From Pampus argenteus (lineage: Eukaryota; Chordata; Actinopteri; Scombriformes; Stromateidae), in NCBI GenBank assembly GCA_036937835.1, contig CM072874.1, forward strand, positions 13,406,001-13,470,000: a DNA stretch of 64,000 nucleotides, read 5' to 3'. Under the pieces are notes generated by a model. The model had not been told where the DNA came from and made no database searches. It saw only the letters and a list, made by a program, of their open reading frames with translations. Made by a program: the position numbers and the translations under genes. Of this stretch, positions 36,358 through 51,586 are shown piece after piece. How positions within the stretch are numbered: position 1 is the first letter of the stretch; each line of letters begins with the position of its first letter.

Positions 36358-39300
36358 ATGTGATCAGGCAAGCGTGACATAGTGTGTGCCATGTCTGAGC
36401 ACATGCAAGTGTAAATTATATGCATATGTCTAGGAGGAGCATTCCACAGTCTCATCAGGCCGCTGGTACACTGGCTCCAGTGTCTAGTGGCAGCTGTCTC
36501 TCTGTATGTCCCCATTTTAAGTGACAAGGTAGCTCTTTATGTCATCTCATTGTTCTGCCCGAGCGCCCAGACACCAGTCTTCTGGATCAGCTGCTGACAG
36601 TGAGACCGGGTGGCTCTCCACAAAGAGAGAAGGTGCTTGACAGATAAAAAAACAAGAATGCTTAACAAGTCAAGCCTGGGAGATGGGTGCATGTGTGTGT
36701 ATTTGTTGATGCGTGGTTGTGCATGTGTGAATTTACATGCCCAAGTGTGTGTGTGTGTGCTCTCTCCTGTATCATCCCTCCAGTATTTTGGGATAGCTGT
36801 CTCCAGAGCCCATAGCTCACAGCAGGATGAGCCAGAAAAGGAAGTTATCCACTTTTATTTCTTTATTATCTTACCCAAGGGCATGCTGATATAATGAATA
36901 CATCATTCTGTTATCTGGAGTGAGCAGCGCACTTATTGATACTTTTTGCCAAGTGGACTTAAATGATTTCCAGGAGAGTTTCACATTTAAAAAAAACATG
37001 TACAGTTAAGTAGTTTATCAGTGGCACTCTGAATGTCTTGTGAGGAGTAGAACTATGTCAAGGTGATCTCGGTTGATATCCTTCTCAGAGTGTTAGTGTC
37101 CGTTTGTGCATCTGTGCGTGAGAGAGAGTGGTGAGACTTAGTCTTTTGAATACATTTTAAAGCCCATTCACAGATAGAAAAAAATGAGGGCTCAGCTTAT
37201 TCATATACAGAAACAAAGTTATAAGTTATGTCATCTTCACCATCATCTCCCAATTAAAGTGGATTTGAAGAGGATTTTTTTTTTTATCTCTCCCAACACT
37301 TTCCTTTCCAGTTTCTATTCAATTACCACACTCTAATTTTGCTCAAAGGACCAAAATACAGTCTCTCCTTTACACGGCCAGTTTACTTTGGAAATTGTTT
37401 ATTTCTCTGCCTCCCCTAACTTTTCTGCAAAATGCAGACTTTATCTCTGGACACAGATTGTCTATTTCCATACAAATTAAAGTTTGACGAAGGCATTTCA
37501 AAGCAAAATAGTGGTATGGTGGGAGGAGGAGGTGGAGGACGGAAGTAAGCCTCTGAGAAACCGGCCCTCTGGGAGGAAGAGGACCAGAGACTGGGATACC
37601 AGACAATTCATCAGTGACTTAGAACGCTGTGATCCGTTGCAGCCAGCAGCATGTTAATGTTCTTCTCCTGACTGGATATGCCACTCTTCTTCCTGGTGTC
37701 AGTGCATGAGGGTGCTAGTTTAATCTTATATAACAGATGTTTAGTGGAGGAATATCAAATGGAACTTGAGGCATTGATGAATTATCCAGTCAGTTTTATT
37801 TTACATCGGTAAAAGCAGTTGCACCGTTTTAGTCCTCAGAAAGCAAATAAATGTAGATTGGAAGACGCATGTTTCTTTGAGAAAGAATTCTCTGAAACGT
37901 TTATTGCTTCTCATTGTTTGACCAAAAAACTCTGGCTAAAGCAAAACGTCTGGATCTTTTCACACTTGCAGGCTCACATAAAGCCTGGAGAGCCTATTGA
38001 AGTCATTCTGTTGATGGAGAGCCTCAAATAGCTGCCATACTGGCTGCCATACACCATGGCATTCCCTAACCTGCTAGCATAACTGCATTAACACAAACTG
38101 CTGAGATAGCTACTTTCAAAAATGTTTTTGACTGTTTGGAAATGTTATAGCAACTTGGATGTGACAAGGATAATAATAATTTGTAGCAAACAATTTAGGT
38201 TTTATAGCACAAATGTAGAATATTTATTTGGATATTATATGTGCCCAGTCTGCAAATCCACAGGATGGACATTTAGTTTCAGTTAGATACAAAGATGATA
38301 AAGCAGTAATAAACTTAAAACCACATAAGACAGCAGCAATGTGAACACTATGATTACAATATTCACTTTAGATACCTTCTCCACTTGACATTTGCTTCTC
38401 TCTGCACTCCGTGTTCCACGTGATTGCAAAAATTAATCAAACATTTGCAAACTTGCAAACACCCATCAACCCCATATCATGTTCAGTGTCAGCATGCATT
38501 ATGATAGGTTGAAGAAAACAAATATTCCGATTTTCATTCAAGGCTTGGTGCTTTATTATTCCTCTACCTCACCTCATTCAGTTTCACTGATGGTACCCCC
38601 CTCTGCGGTTCAACTCTGCAAGGTTCTGTGCATTTTTATGTCAAAGGAAGAGTTCCTGGGTACACCGTCTTTCATCTCAAGACAGGCTTGAGTCAAAGTT
38701 GTGTTAACTACGGCACAGATTGTAGACAGAAATGTACGATTTCACCTAAGCTCTTTTATAACATGCATGTTCCACATTGGTATTCTGTCCGAAATCCAGG
38801 TAAGAGATATTGAATGCAGACGACACACCTAATAGCATATGAGAATTGGCCATATTTTGTATCACTTGTTTACCCATTTTCATTAACCTAGACTTCCAGT
38901 TTGCTCAGTTATATAGACCCTGGTTAAATGAAGAGTAGGAGTAATTAGATGGTTCAACCATTCCTATTAAATGATAAGGCCATCTGCCGACAGGTCCGCA
39001 TGTTAAAGAGACTTGCCACTAACAAATACAGCACAGTCAATCCAATTTCTCTTTTCTGCATCGTTCTTCATCAAAGGTAGCCCAGGGGCGAAGGTTATAT
39101 GGGAGAATGTCTAATGATGTGTGGACCAGATCAATCTAGTTCCCCTCCTCAGTGGCTTTTCTCAACACGATAAATGGAGGGAGCCTCTATTTCCCATCTG
39201 TACTCCACATGTGTTGTGTTAATGTGTCAAGCAAGATATGAAGCCACGTAATCAGGAATGAATTTGCTTAATTTCTCAAGTGACCTAAGAATTTCAGGTA

Positions 39301-42300
39301 GTTGAGGCAAGTATATTTATATTATAGCACATTTTATTTCAAGCAAAGTCATGGTGCTTCATATTAAAAATGCATAAATCAACATGTACAGAAAATCTAA
39401 TCATTGAAGTACAAGTCATCGAATATATTCAAAGCAAGAATTATGATTGTTGTCAGTGAGCGGGTATAAAACCCAGATAACAATATTTACATCCTGTCTA
39501 AATTGAACTGGTTGCAGCTACATTTTCAATGTACCTGATTGAATAACAGCTTGTTCTTCATTCATTTTTATAGTGCAATGGATACATTTTTGCCATAAGA
39601 AATGTGTTACTGAGCGTCCATTCGATTGATTCACTCCGACCTCGGTAACGAATTTCACTGTCCAGCTGTCCAAAAAATCCCATGGGAAGACCGAAAACAC
39701 ACAATAGGAAGGTCTCCTTATTCTTTATGGACAACATTTTACTGCTTTTTCCCAGTATTAGCTGCCACTCTGGATAAAATCTAATGAAAATCAATTCTAA
39801 TGTATAATTTGTGCTTGTAGACATTCAAGATGTTTGGAGGGCTACAGTTCAGGTTTAGTCAAGGTGACCAGCATTGACAATCTTCAAAATAGTGTTTCGG
39901 GGAAGGAAATATGTGGCCCACTTCCTGTTTCCTCAGGCAGCAGATGTGGCTGAAGGATACATCCTTGGTTTTAAGGTCAACAGCTCTGTAAATCTGTCAG
40001 ACTTAATCACCTTTCACATTAGCATGTTGCCACTGCTGGGGATCGATCATCTGTCCACCCTCTCCATGTGTTCTGGCCTTTGTTCAATCACACTTGTCTG
40101 ATTCAAAGCAACTATAATTTATTTGTCTTACAAGTGGAGGAGACGCAAACCAACCCAACCTAATCAGTGTTAGAAAGGAGGAGGTTGCCAGCAGATCGAT
40201 CTCTTATTCTCCTCTCCCAGGCTTGCCTGCGGGGGAGGCAGTTTACCAGCCTCATACCTATAGCAAGCACTTTTTGTTGTTTTCCTTTAATTGTAATTTC
40301 CAACAAATGACTCCCAAAAGGCATGCAAGAAGGTTAATGCACGGAAATGACGAAAAGACATTTTAATATCATAGTTATCCAGCCCTGTACAGTATTGTGT
40401 ATAACAATCTGCCACTATGGGCCCCACCTCAAACAAAGTATCAGACAAACTCAATATCTCTTTAGAAAAGTGTGTAATTTTACTAATAGAGTGCTTGGAG
40501 AGTTAAGCATCAATCAGTAATTGTGTAATGGCATTAAAAGTTCTTAAGATCCTGGGTTATGCATTTTGAATGCATGTAACTTAATTTGAGAGTTTCTTGG
40601 CAATCAATTAAAGTGTTCCAAAGTACTTCCACAGATTTTTTAATTTTTTTTGGCTTTAATTCTGACAATTTCAATATCTTTGAGTCCCCACATGGATGGA
40701 TCTTGCCATCTGCTGCGTTTCAGCTCTATAACTCAGCCTTTATATATTCACCTGTCAACCTGCACTCAGTGTTTTGACAGGCTGCCCAATTTATTTTTTA
40801 TATGGCAAATTCCTCGAAAATAGGTTTTAAGGCACTGCAGACAAATGGGCCGCACACGTAAAGGAGTCTTGAAGTTGTTATATGCATGTTGTAATGGCAT
40901 GGACCTTTTCCAGGTGTATAAATGTACCAAACAGATTCTCCACCCAGCATTCCCTTATTACCTGAATTTACATTTCACTTCTAATATAACATTCATGTTT
41001 CTGAACCTACGCCTATACTCCAAATTTAATCTGGGGTTATGATATGTAACATACACTAACTGAAAAACTGACACTGAAACTGGGCAATGAAAATACTCAA
41101 TGGCACACACTTATGTATGTGACTGTATGTATTACAGTGCGTTTGATTTTACGTGTGTAGAACAGTGCGTGCGTGTGTGTCTGTGTGTGTGTCTGTGTGA
41201 TTAAAGTTAACTGCCATGCTTGGATGTAGTAAGTGGAATATGGGATGCATGGCAGCATCTAGGTTCCCTGTAGAGAACCAATTAGATGGAAGCCTGGGGA
41301 ACTCTCAGAGCCATACGTTAGCTTGCCAGCATGTAACAGGACAAACATCAGGAGGGGGTCTTACTTTCCACACATATACACACACATACACATACAGAGC
41401 AAACGCGCATATGGCACATAGAGGTACATGGAGAGTACATAAGTGCCCATAAACATACTGCCATTTTCAAGTATCAATGCAACTGTGGTTGTTCAAGTGG
41501 TGGTTGTTCAAATTGAGGTGAATCACATTCTCAAGCTGCTCTTCTCTTCTCATCTCTTTATGTTGTGATGTCTGAGCGGTGCTTAAAATGTCAAAAGCAC
41601 TCAAGAATAAAATCTAAAAGAAGGAAATGATGATTAAATTCAACTTGCTCTTTTAGTATCCTCCTCAGTATTTCGTCTTATAAAGACAGAACTTCTTAAA
41701 GTGACATAAAGTACATTATATGTTTATTTTGTGGTTTTATTTATATAAATTAACAAATGAATCCCACAATTTGCTGTGATTAATCACAATTAATTGTTGG
41801 ATTTAAAATTAAAAAATATTCAAATGATTCACAGGGTTTTAGGTCTTAGCAGTTTGCATGGTGCGTATAGAAGTTGTTCTTAAATCCCAAACAATGTAAC
41901 ATCACTTAACAGACTTCTGCAGACGCACTCACGAATACAGACACAGAAAGAGATTCTGTTAACTAATGGTGGCGTAATTGTATGTGACATTTTATAGAAC
42001 CAGCCCTCTCTCCCCGCTCTGTCTTCCATGCATGCTCAGTTGATTTGTAGCGGGCCGGTAATTAGTCAAGCAGGTGGGAAGTCATTAAGGAACAGACGCT
42101 CTGTTCTCACCAGAGGAGAAACCTGAGCAACTGAAGAAGTTAGTGTTTATGGAAGATAGTGTCACAATGTATGCTACCCATGTACCCATGTATTGATAAA
42201 CCACTGAGTATAAAAACACTTCTATCTATGGCCAAATTTCTATCTGTAATCCAAAAATAAGCATTTCAATTCAGGGTAAAATTAATCATCTCATGCAAAT

Positions 42301-42408
42301 TAATTCAGCACTGGGACCAGTTGTAGATTTTTAAAGATTCTCCACTTTTAAAGCAATACTGGCAGCAGAACACTCAGCAGAACAAACTTAATAGACATTT
42401 TATCACCT

Positions 42409-42690
42409 ACCAATTGTTACGAAAACGTTAAGCAAACAGTTGTCTATTTTTACATTCAGCGGACAGAGCAACATTATCATTAATTTATAGTCAAATTTAA
42501 GACTAATATTCACTACCATTTTACATCTGATATGGTCTCTACCAGCTCCTGAGAAAAATATCTGTCTCTTTTGTTCAATCATGCTCTGCATGCTTATTGC
42601 CATTTTTGTCTGTCTACTGTTTGGTACAGGGCAGGCAACATATAGTAGGTTTATCAGAGCATTTCTGATGAAAACAGCTGCATGAAATGA
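42409..42690 (+). repeat. Dispersed repeat family, copy 2
   Basis: Same landmark order as copy 1: AAGCAAACAGTTGTCTATTT, ACTAATATTCACTACCATTT, ATGGTCTCTACCAGCTCCTG, AGAAAAATATCTGTCTCTTT, GTCTGTCTACTGTTTGG, TTTATCAGAGC and GAAAACAGCTGCATG. It is the closest of the four to what the consensus appears to be. Confidence 0.65.
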
Positions 42691-43725
42691 TTATTGGTTG
42701 ATGAGAGTGTTGCAGACAATAAAACCAAAACAATGCAATCAAAGATACTAAAATGCTCCACAGAGGGAAACTGCAGAGTTAGATGATAATTTTCTGTGTG
42801 TTCTTCATATCACCAACCCCTCACACATTAATCAGTCATTTGATCCACTGTAAATGAAAATAAAAAAGTGCCTTGTTAACAATATTGTTGACATAATTGG
42901 TAACTGCTATACACTCAGCTACAAACTGCCTCTATGTACTGTTGGTCACAGCCAACATCTGCAATGATGACTGTCATACTAGGATTTCAAATACTGTGTT
43001 TCTTCATACTATCCTAGGTCAATGGAGCACGTGACACAGATCATGAACATTACCCATTGATACAGATACTGGGCCAACTTCTGTGTTTCTTCATAACTGA
43101 GTCCTTCCCAGAATTGCATGCACTCTAGATGGTGCACTTCACAGCTCAGTGTTCTAAATCTGAATGTGAATCAGTCTAACTCACTGACGTTTCCTTCCTG
43201 TGTAACGTGCTGCAGGCAGTAAGGGAGATAACGCTAACTCACATTGATCCTCCATTTCAGCTCTTTTGTTAACTGATTACTGGGGTTACACTACAAAGGC
43301 CCAATGTCAGGTCTAACCTAAGGCAAGGCAACCAGAATACATTATGCAGAGGGGTTGCCATATATCTTTGGATGCAGTTAATCTCTGATGTTGCACTGGA
43401 CTTGAAGGACATTGATGGCAAATTGCCTCTGAGCTGATATGAACCAGAATTTTAGACAGAACATCACATGAACATTGTCAGAGGCCATTGTCTGTTGACT
43501 CTCGAAATTATACACGTGGCCAGCAGTGTATATGATCTTGCACTGGGATCCAAGTGAATAAGCATACAAAGCCAGGAACATAATCCCCATATTCATAATT
43601 TGACACTAAAATATGTTAAGATAAGGTCAAAACTTGGATATTTCTCTATTTCTGCCAAAGAATAATGTTGCAAGCAACCATCTCTTGGTGAAATATCTTG
43701 GTGATTTGAGACAGTTTTTACACTT
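42691..43725. other. Non-coding, nothing recognised
   Basis: AT-rich DNA between two repeats; the ORFs are not convincing. Confidence 0.4.
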
Positions 43726-44197
43726 ACCATACTTTTTGGACGATAGGGTGCATCTAAAATTCATAAAATTTTCTCAAAAATCAACACTGTTCCTTATGTG
43801 TGACCTTTGGTTGAGTTTACTAACCTTGAACCGATTTTGTGTTGTACACATTAGGGCTAATAACGTATTACTCCACGCGTCGGGAGCCTCGCAGAGACCG
43901 GAATCATCACTTAACAGCCCGGTGACAGCAACGAGACCGACTCGGATAATGACGAGAAGGATCCAGCCATGTTTGATGCAGAAATCGCACACTTAAACTT
44001 GTATTTGAGAGTTATTGTAAATAGGTTGAATAAAGTTCGATTTATCCGACAGACGTTTCGTTTTCGCTTATTGCGCCTTATAATCAGATGCGCCTGATTA
44101 TCAGATGCACCTGATGTGTGGACAAGGACAGCAATTGACATGTTAATTGTTACTGTGCCTTATAATCCGGTGCGCCTTATGGCCCGAAAAATACGGT
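43726..44197. mobile_element. Non-autonomous DNA transposon with terminal inverted repeats, 472 bp
   Basis: The left end ACCATACTTTTTGGACGATA and the complement of the right end, ACCGTATTTTTCGGGCCATA, align over about 30 bp with a few mismatches and continue into GGGTGCATC versus GGCGCACC. The subterminal right side repeats the GCGCCTTATAAT motif (44070-44105 and 44157-44180), and CAGATGCGCCTGATTAT is nearly repeated in tandem at 44093-44115. ORFs cross it on both strands but have no recognised transposase domain. No clear target-site duplication is visible, so I do not assign a superfamily. Confidence 0.7.
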
Positions 44198-44439
44198 GAT
44201 TGTATTACGTCCTTGGGGGCCTGGAGCACTGTGAGCAGGTGGAACAATAACCATTTAAAAGTTAATGGTCTCTGAAATGGTCGATGACAATACAGTCATT
44301 TTTAAAACTGGAGGACAGAGAAAAATACACGCTTAACGGTTTGTGGGTTCAAAAAAAATTCCTTCTCCACTGAGAGTTTGTTGTTGTATAGGCTACAGTT
44401 ACAGTACGGTGTATAAGAAATAGTAGAAGGTTTGTAGAA

Positions 44440-44690
44440 AGCTTAGTAGCTAAAGAGCCATATATTGCCTTTTAGGTGTTGGGGGAGAACAAAACATCTT
44501 AACGCAGAGTGAACATTGAACTTAGATTTAGCAGATGGCCAAAAACATGACTCCCAGTGATGCGTTGCGTCTGCTTAATGTGTTAAACAGCAACTCTTTA
44601 CAAACATGTTCACCGTAAGAACTTGAAATGATATTGTGTCAATGTTGTCTTACAGCTCGTTGTGCTACCCTTAAGTGGCCGAAATCATCA
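44440..44690 (-). repeat. Dispersed repeat family, copy 3
   Basis: In reverse orientation it shows the family landmarks: TAGCTAAAGAGCC, GTTGGGGGAGAACAAAAC, GAGTGAACATTGAACTTA, GCGTCTGCTTAATGTGT, AACAGCAACTCTTTACAAAC, and a CTTAAGTGGC end. It sits about 240 bp right of the TIR element. Confidence 0.6.
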
Positions 44691-47600
44691 CTTAATGCAG
44701 ATTAAAACCATCTGTTGCATTCAAAAGACTACAAATTTTACAAAAGGTGGAACATTTGGTGATTTAACTCTGAATTCAGTACAATTTACTCCATTTTTTC
44801 TTCTGGCATAACAACATTTTAGACAGCCAGGACCAAGACTACCACAATCCAAACAAAAGGTGATTATGTCTCCCTCCTCTCTGCCTCAGGAATCAAATAG
44901 GACACACAGAGATTTAGCAACGGGGGAATTTAATCTTCTAGAGATGCTCTCAAACTATCGCTTAACTCACTTTGGGGGGAGGGGGCAGGTGAAAGGATGA
45001 AACCTGTAAATTACATTTTTGGAATAACTTGGTTTTTTTCCAGGTAGGACAGTTGAATGTCACGTGGCTCAGAGCAATAGTCCCACTTCATCACTGCAGA
45101 CCTTGCTGACATAGCAGATAATAACTTTGATATCTCTCAGTTATCCATTACATTAAAGAGAATTCATTTATTATGGCTTGCCACACTCCTTTTATACTGC
45201 TCTAAGTACAATTGTTATTGTATTTATTGAGCAGTACTTCATAGTTGTTAAGTAATATGTAAATGAGTTTAAATTGAATCTCGTACATTTGCATCTATGA
45301 GACGATCACACACATAGCATTTGTGCTGTGAAAAAATTGTGCAAATGTAATTTAAAGATCCATAAGAAATGTGGTGGTAAAGAAAACTTGATTGTGCATT
45401 ACAAAAATATTTGAGGAGTTGCACTGTATCCGTTACATACCAGTTACATAACAGTAAATAAACTTGTTCTATATCTTATTCCGTCTATTTATCATTTCCC
45501 ACAAAGTTCGACTCCTATTGCATTAAAAAATAAAGGATAAAGACTCTAATATCATAAACTTTATGAATACTTTTCCTCAGATGGAGTTGAAATGCAACTA
45601 AATCAATGTTTTCCGAGGATCATTACGATATCACTTATCGTAATGATAACTACTGAACTTAACTTAGTTAACTAGTTAAGATCTGAGCTCTCCATGCACA
45701 GAATGGATATGAACGGCTGCCATCAGGCAATGAATAAAAAAAATGTTTTTTAGTAAATCTAGCCCCAAGCGTGTATTAAATCCATAATGAGATCAATGTG
45801 GTTACGGTGACAGTGCATATTATAACTGCTTGCTGTTTGAGATTTCACACCAGGCGTATCCATAGCAACAGAGGAGTTAAGACTATCCTTTTTGCCCCGC
45901 TCATGCAGCCTCACACTGTGCCCTTCTAAATTCACATTTTCATGCTGAGCAGTCATCTTCAAAATACATAAAACCGTAGTCTGTCAACATTTGAATTCAG
46001 CAACACATCCACACAGTTTTCACTATTAATATCACTTAATTAATGAATTTGATAAACAAACACATATGTTTAAAATGCAGAGACACAGCAAACATATTAG
46101 TAGAGTTAACTGCCAACTGACAGCTGAGTTCTGCTTTTAACATATAAAACCACTAATCTATCACCACACTATGAACCCCTCACTGCACATAGACACAAAC
46201 ACACAGTTCCATTTCTCCATCCCAATGCTAGCCTGCTACAATAACTCAAAAGTCTCTCCTCAAGCTTTTGTTATACCCACTTACCATGTCAAAAGCAGTG
46301 CTCATCACAATCTGTTTCTCAAGATGCATCATGACAGCTTCTCCTGTCTGATCTGGACAATGTTCTCAGTGATGTGAGAGCAAAAGAGGTGGAGAGGTGC
46401 CAGGGTAAAGAAGTAGAGAGAGAGAGAGAGAAGATGATGTGAAACAACAGATACAGAGCGACAGAGACTCGAAGTTGGTCTGCAAGTTGTCTATACACGT
46501 CCAAGCACAAAGAAGTGCTGGGCGAAGAGACATGTCTGTGTTTGACTGTGGTTTCATTTGAGGAAATAGGGGAGGTATTGGACTCTGTATTCCGTCATCA
46601 ATATCATTTGGTCACACCTTTAGGATCATAACAGCGTACTGTTCTCTGAAAGATTATTGGGCTCCAAAACAGATGATAAAAAAAACTTTCTTAGGATAAA
46701 CTGTAATTGTCATAATGAAAGTGCTGTTGTGTGATATAACAGAGGGGAATCATGTTAAAGAATAATCCCAGTTTACTAGAACGTTGGTCTTTTTTCAAGT
46801 CCCACACACTGCATAAGGACAAATAAAATAAAAAAAGCACAACAAAGTGTTGATATTCCTCTTGTGTTGAATTCAGACTGCACATATCGGCACCATAATG
46901 GAACCTGACAGACATGGGGTGTCAGAAGTGAAATGAGCATCTGGTGTGTTATAGTGAGGCAGCATCCCAACAAAAAGACAAATGCATCCAGCTTTTTTTT
47001 TCCTTCTCTAGCCTAGTTTGACATCTAAAATGTGTCCCTGGATGCTGAGCCACAAGAGCACAGAGGGCTCTACACACACAGACACACACACACAACTTAA
47101 ACATGGAAAAGCGAAAGAGGAATGGTGTTAACCTGTAATCATCACCCTCAGGCCAGAAACGTGACACCAAATGAATCACACCTCTGGGTGCGACGTCACC
47201 CCCAACACACACATGAACGCTGCACACCCACCCCTTTTTCTACCAACTGGGAAGGGGAAAAAAAACAGAGGCCGTGTTCACTGGTGAATGATGATAAATG
47301 TTTCCGGGTTCACTTTCATTCATAAATGACTTTGAATTGAAATTATGATTACCTGCATAAATATTGGTGTTGGTTCTCTTAGTTGGTACAGTGAAGTCTG
47401 TCCCTGGTATACTAACAATCAGCTGTGTACACCAAGTCATAAAAGACAGCAAGCTTTGATTGAACATGTAGTGGTATGTCTCTTAGTCAAATCGCTGAAA
47501 TAACTTATGACGCTTATCATCTCCTAATCTGGAAGTGACTGGGCCATATCTCAACCCTGCAAGTGTAACGGAAAGCTCGGCATTGTAGGTCTTGGGTGCA

Positions 47601-48430
47601 CGGACAGCGTGAGCGTCTTCATGCAAACCTGCTATTTTGGTTCACGTATGTGCAGCAGCACAAAGTGCACAATGACTGGGTGAAGGTGGAATATAGATCA
47701 CCAAATGTGGTGATTATTAAATACTTTCAGCCAGTCACATCGCTGCTCTCGTCGCTCTAAAGGCGAAGGTGTGGGCATGTTGTGAACTTTAACCCCTGAT
47801 CTGGGCCTTTTCCTCCATTTCCCTCCTGCAAACTCAAACAACAGGCACACAAACAGAAATAAACTCCTAACCTCTTAATGCAAAAGCGGAATATTGAGTT
47901 ATAATTGCCCACTGCGATGCATTTAGAGGTGTGTCTGTATTCTGTAGCAGCTTGGTGTTGTTTTCAGATGATTCAATTGAGGTAAACACAGTGAAAGACC
48001 GTGCGTAATGGCATTGCACTCTTCATAAATCAAAGGCAGAAGATTTATCAACAAATCAGATCTGCTGGCTTTCGATGCTGCAGGGATGAAATGAAGGAGA
48101 AGCTTTTCATACAGCATAAAGCAGCTGCAGAAAGCAGATACTGTAAAACTCACCCATATTCATTTATAGATCAATGCAGACTGATTTACTGACTTTCCTA
48201 CTTTAACCACATTAAATGTTATTTTTTTCCCCGATTTGGCTTGGGGAGTGTTTAATTGAAATTAGTTCTTTATATTTCAAGCATTAATATGTTATTGCAA
48301 ATATTTTGTTTGATCCGGTTAAATAAATAAATGTGATGAAATCACCAAAACAGAGGCAGATTGACATGGTTCTGAGATTTCTGTAGGACTAGGACCATAT
48401 TTCTACCAAAATACACACTTTGTGCTGCCT
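44691..48430. other. Non-coding, nothing recognised
   Basis: No gene seen. Contains the inverted-repeat pair at 45619-45690, a (GA)n run at about 46413-46431 and a CA run near 47083-47094. Confidence 0.45.
45619..45647. repeat. Perfect 12-bp inverted repeat (hairpin)
   Basis: ATCATTACGATA, 5-bp spacer TCACT, then TATCGTAATGAT. It is followed at about 45657-45680 by a second near-palindrome (CTTAACT ... AGTTAACT ... AGTTAAG). Confidence 0.9.
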
Positions 48431-48730
48431 CATCTGAATGAACCTGGCACTGTGCGCTGGTTACCAAAATACCACAGACATGCGAAGCAAATTTCGCACG
48501 CACTGTGATTTGCCCAGCCCCATTTTAAGGTCCTATTCACAAAAGATTTTGCATTAATGATATGCCGGCACAAACATACCCATAACGTTTTGCTGCTGAG
48601 AGCAATTTGTCCTTGTTTTGCATCTGATTGAGTAAGCAGAGTGGTTTCCAGTGTTTTTAGGCTTTTCTCCACATTTCAGCACACAGATTAGGCCTTAATG
48701 AAAACTGCAGAGCGTGGCTTTAATTAGCAG
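48430..48730. promoter_or_regulatory. Candidate conserved non-coding element
   Basis: Complex repeat-free DNA with TTTGCATTAATGAT (octamer-like next to a homeodomain-like core), TTTTGCATCTGATTGA and GCTTTAATTAGCAG, directly before a CA microsatellite. No coding logic. Confidence 0.25.
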
Positions 48731-48733
48731 AGG

Positions 48734-48735
<2 letters not shown>

Positions 48736-48765
<30 letters not shown>
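48736..48765. repeat. (CA)n microsatellite
   Basis: Fifteen CA units followed by GAGAG. Confidence 0.97.
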
Positions 48766-48768
<3 letters not shown>

Positions 48769-49138
48769 AGCTCTCAACAATCACAAACCAACTTTCATGC
48801 ATTTGCAATTTTTTGGGGATTTTTAACAGAATGTAGTGATATTTCTATTAAAACACAGCTAATAATGTGCCTAAGCCATGTCTGAATGTTACAATAATGT
48901 TGTTCAGGTGTCACTGGATGTGTCCTGGATTTAGCAGAAACATCAGTCCTCATGTTGTTTGTTGCTTACAGTTGGCCACGTGTCACACAGCAGCTGAAAC
49001 CATAAATGTGACCCTTTCTCAAATTGAGGAAGAGGCTGTGCGCAATTACGCACATAGCACAGCAGCATTAAGTTCATTAACACCGGATCGGTCAGTAATT
49101 CATGTTCTGTGTTTTGCTACACACCTACAGTTCAGTTG

Positions 49139-51437
<2,299 letters not shown>

Positions 51438-51586
51438 GCTCGTGGCAGAGGACACAATGCTGCACGGGTCCAGTTTTGCCAACATGCACCCGCCCCTGCA
51501 GATCCCAGGACTGGAACTAACCCGTTACTCACAATCCACCGGATATAAACACACACAGAGCCAGCTGCTCTATGCACTTTTTGCAG
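51438..51586 (+). other. Candidate internal exon, unidentified
   Basis: A 149-bp segment with higher GC than its surroundings, lying between an acceptor (pyrimidine-rich, ending CCCCTTAG) and a donor TTTGCAG/GTGACC. One frame is open across and beyond it, reading LVAEDTMLHGSSFANMHPPL and then QIPGLELTRYSQSTGYKH. I do not recognise the protein. A minus-strand frame is also open, so chance cannot be excluded. Confidence 0.25.

Larger units (their letters stand above)
22852..42408. other. Gene-poor stretch of about 19.5 kb
   Basis: I find no recognisable coding exon on either strand. ORFs are short, overlap in antisense pairs and lack family resemblance. The content is AT-rich unique-looking DNA with microsatellites (listed separately), short (AAT)n and (TTG)n runs near 26663 and 24223, and several repeat-poor blocks that look like candidate regulatory elements. 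It could be an intergenic desert or a long intron of a gene whose exons lie outside the window. Confidence 0.5.
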
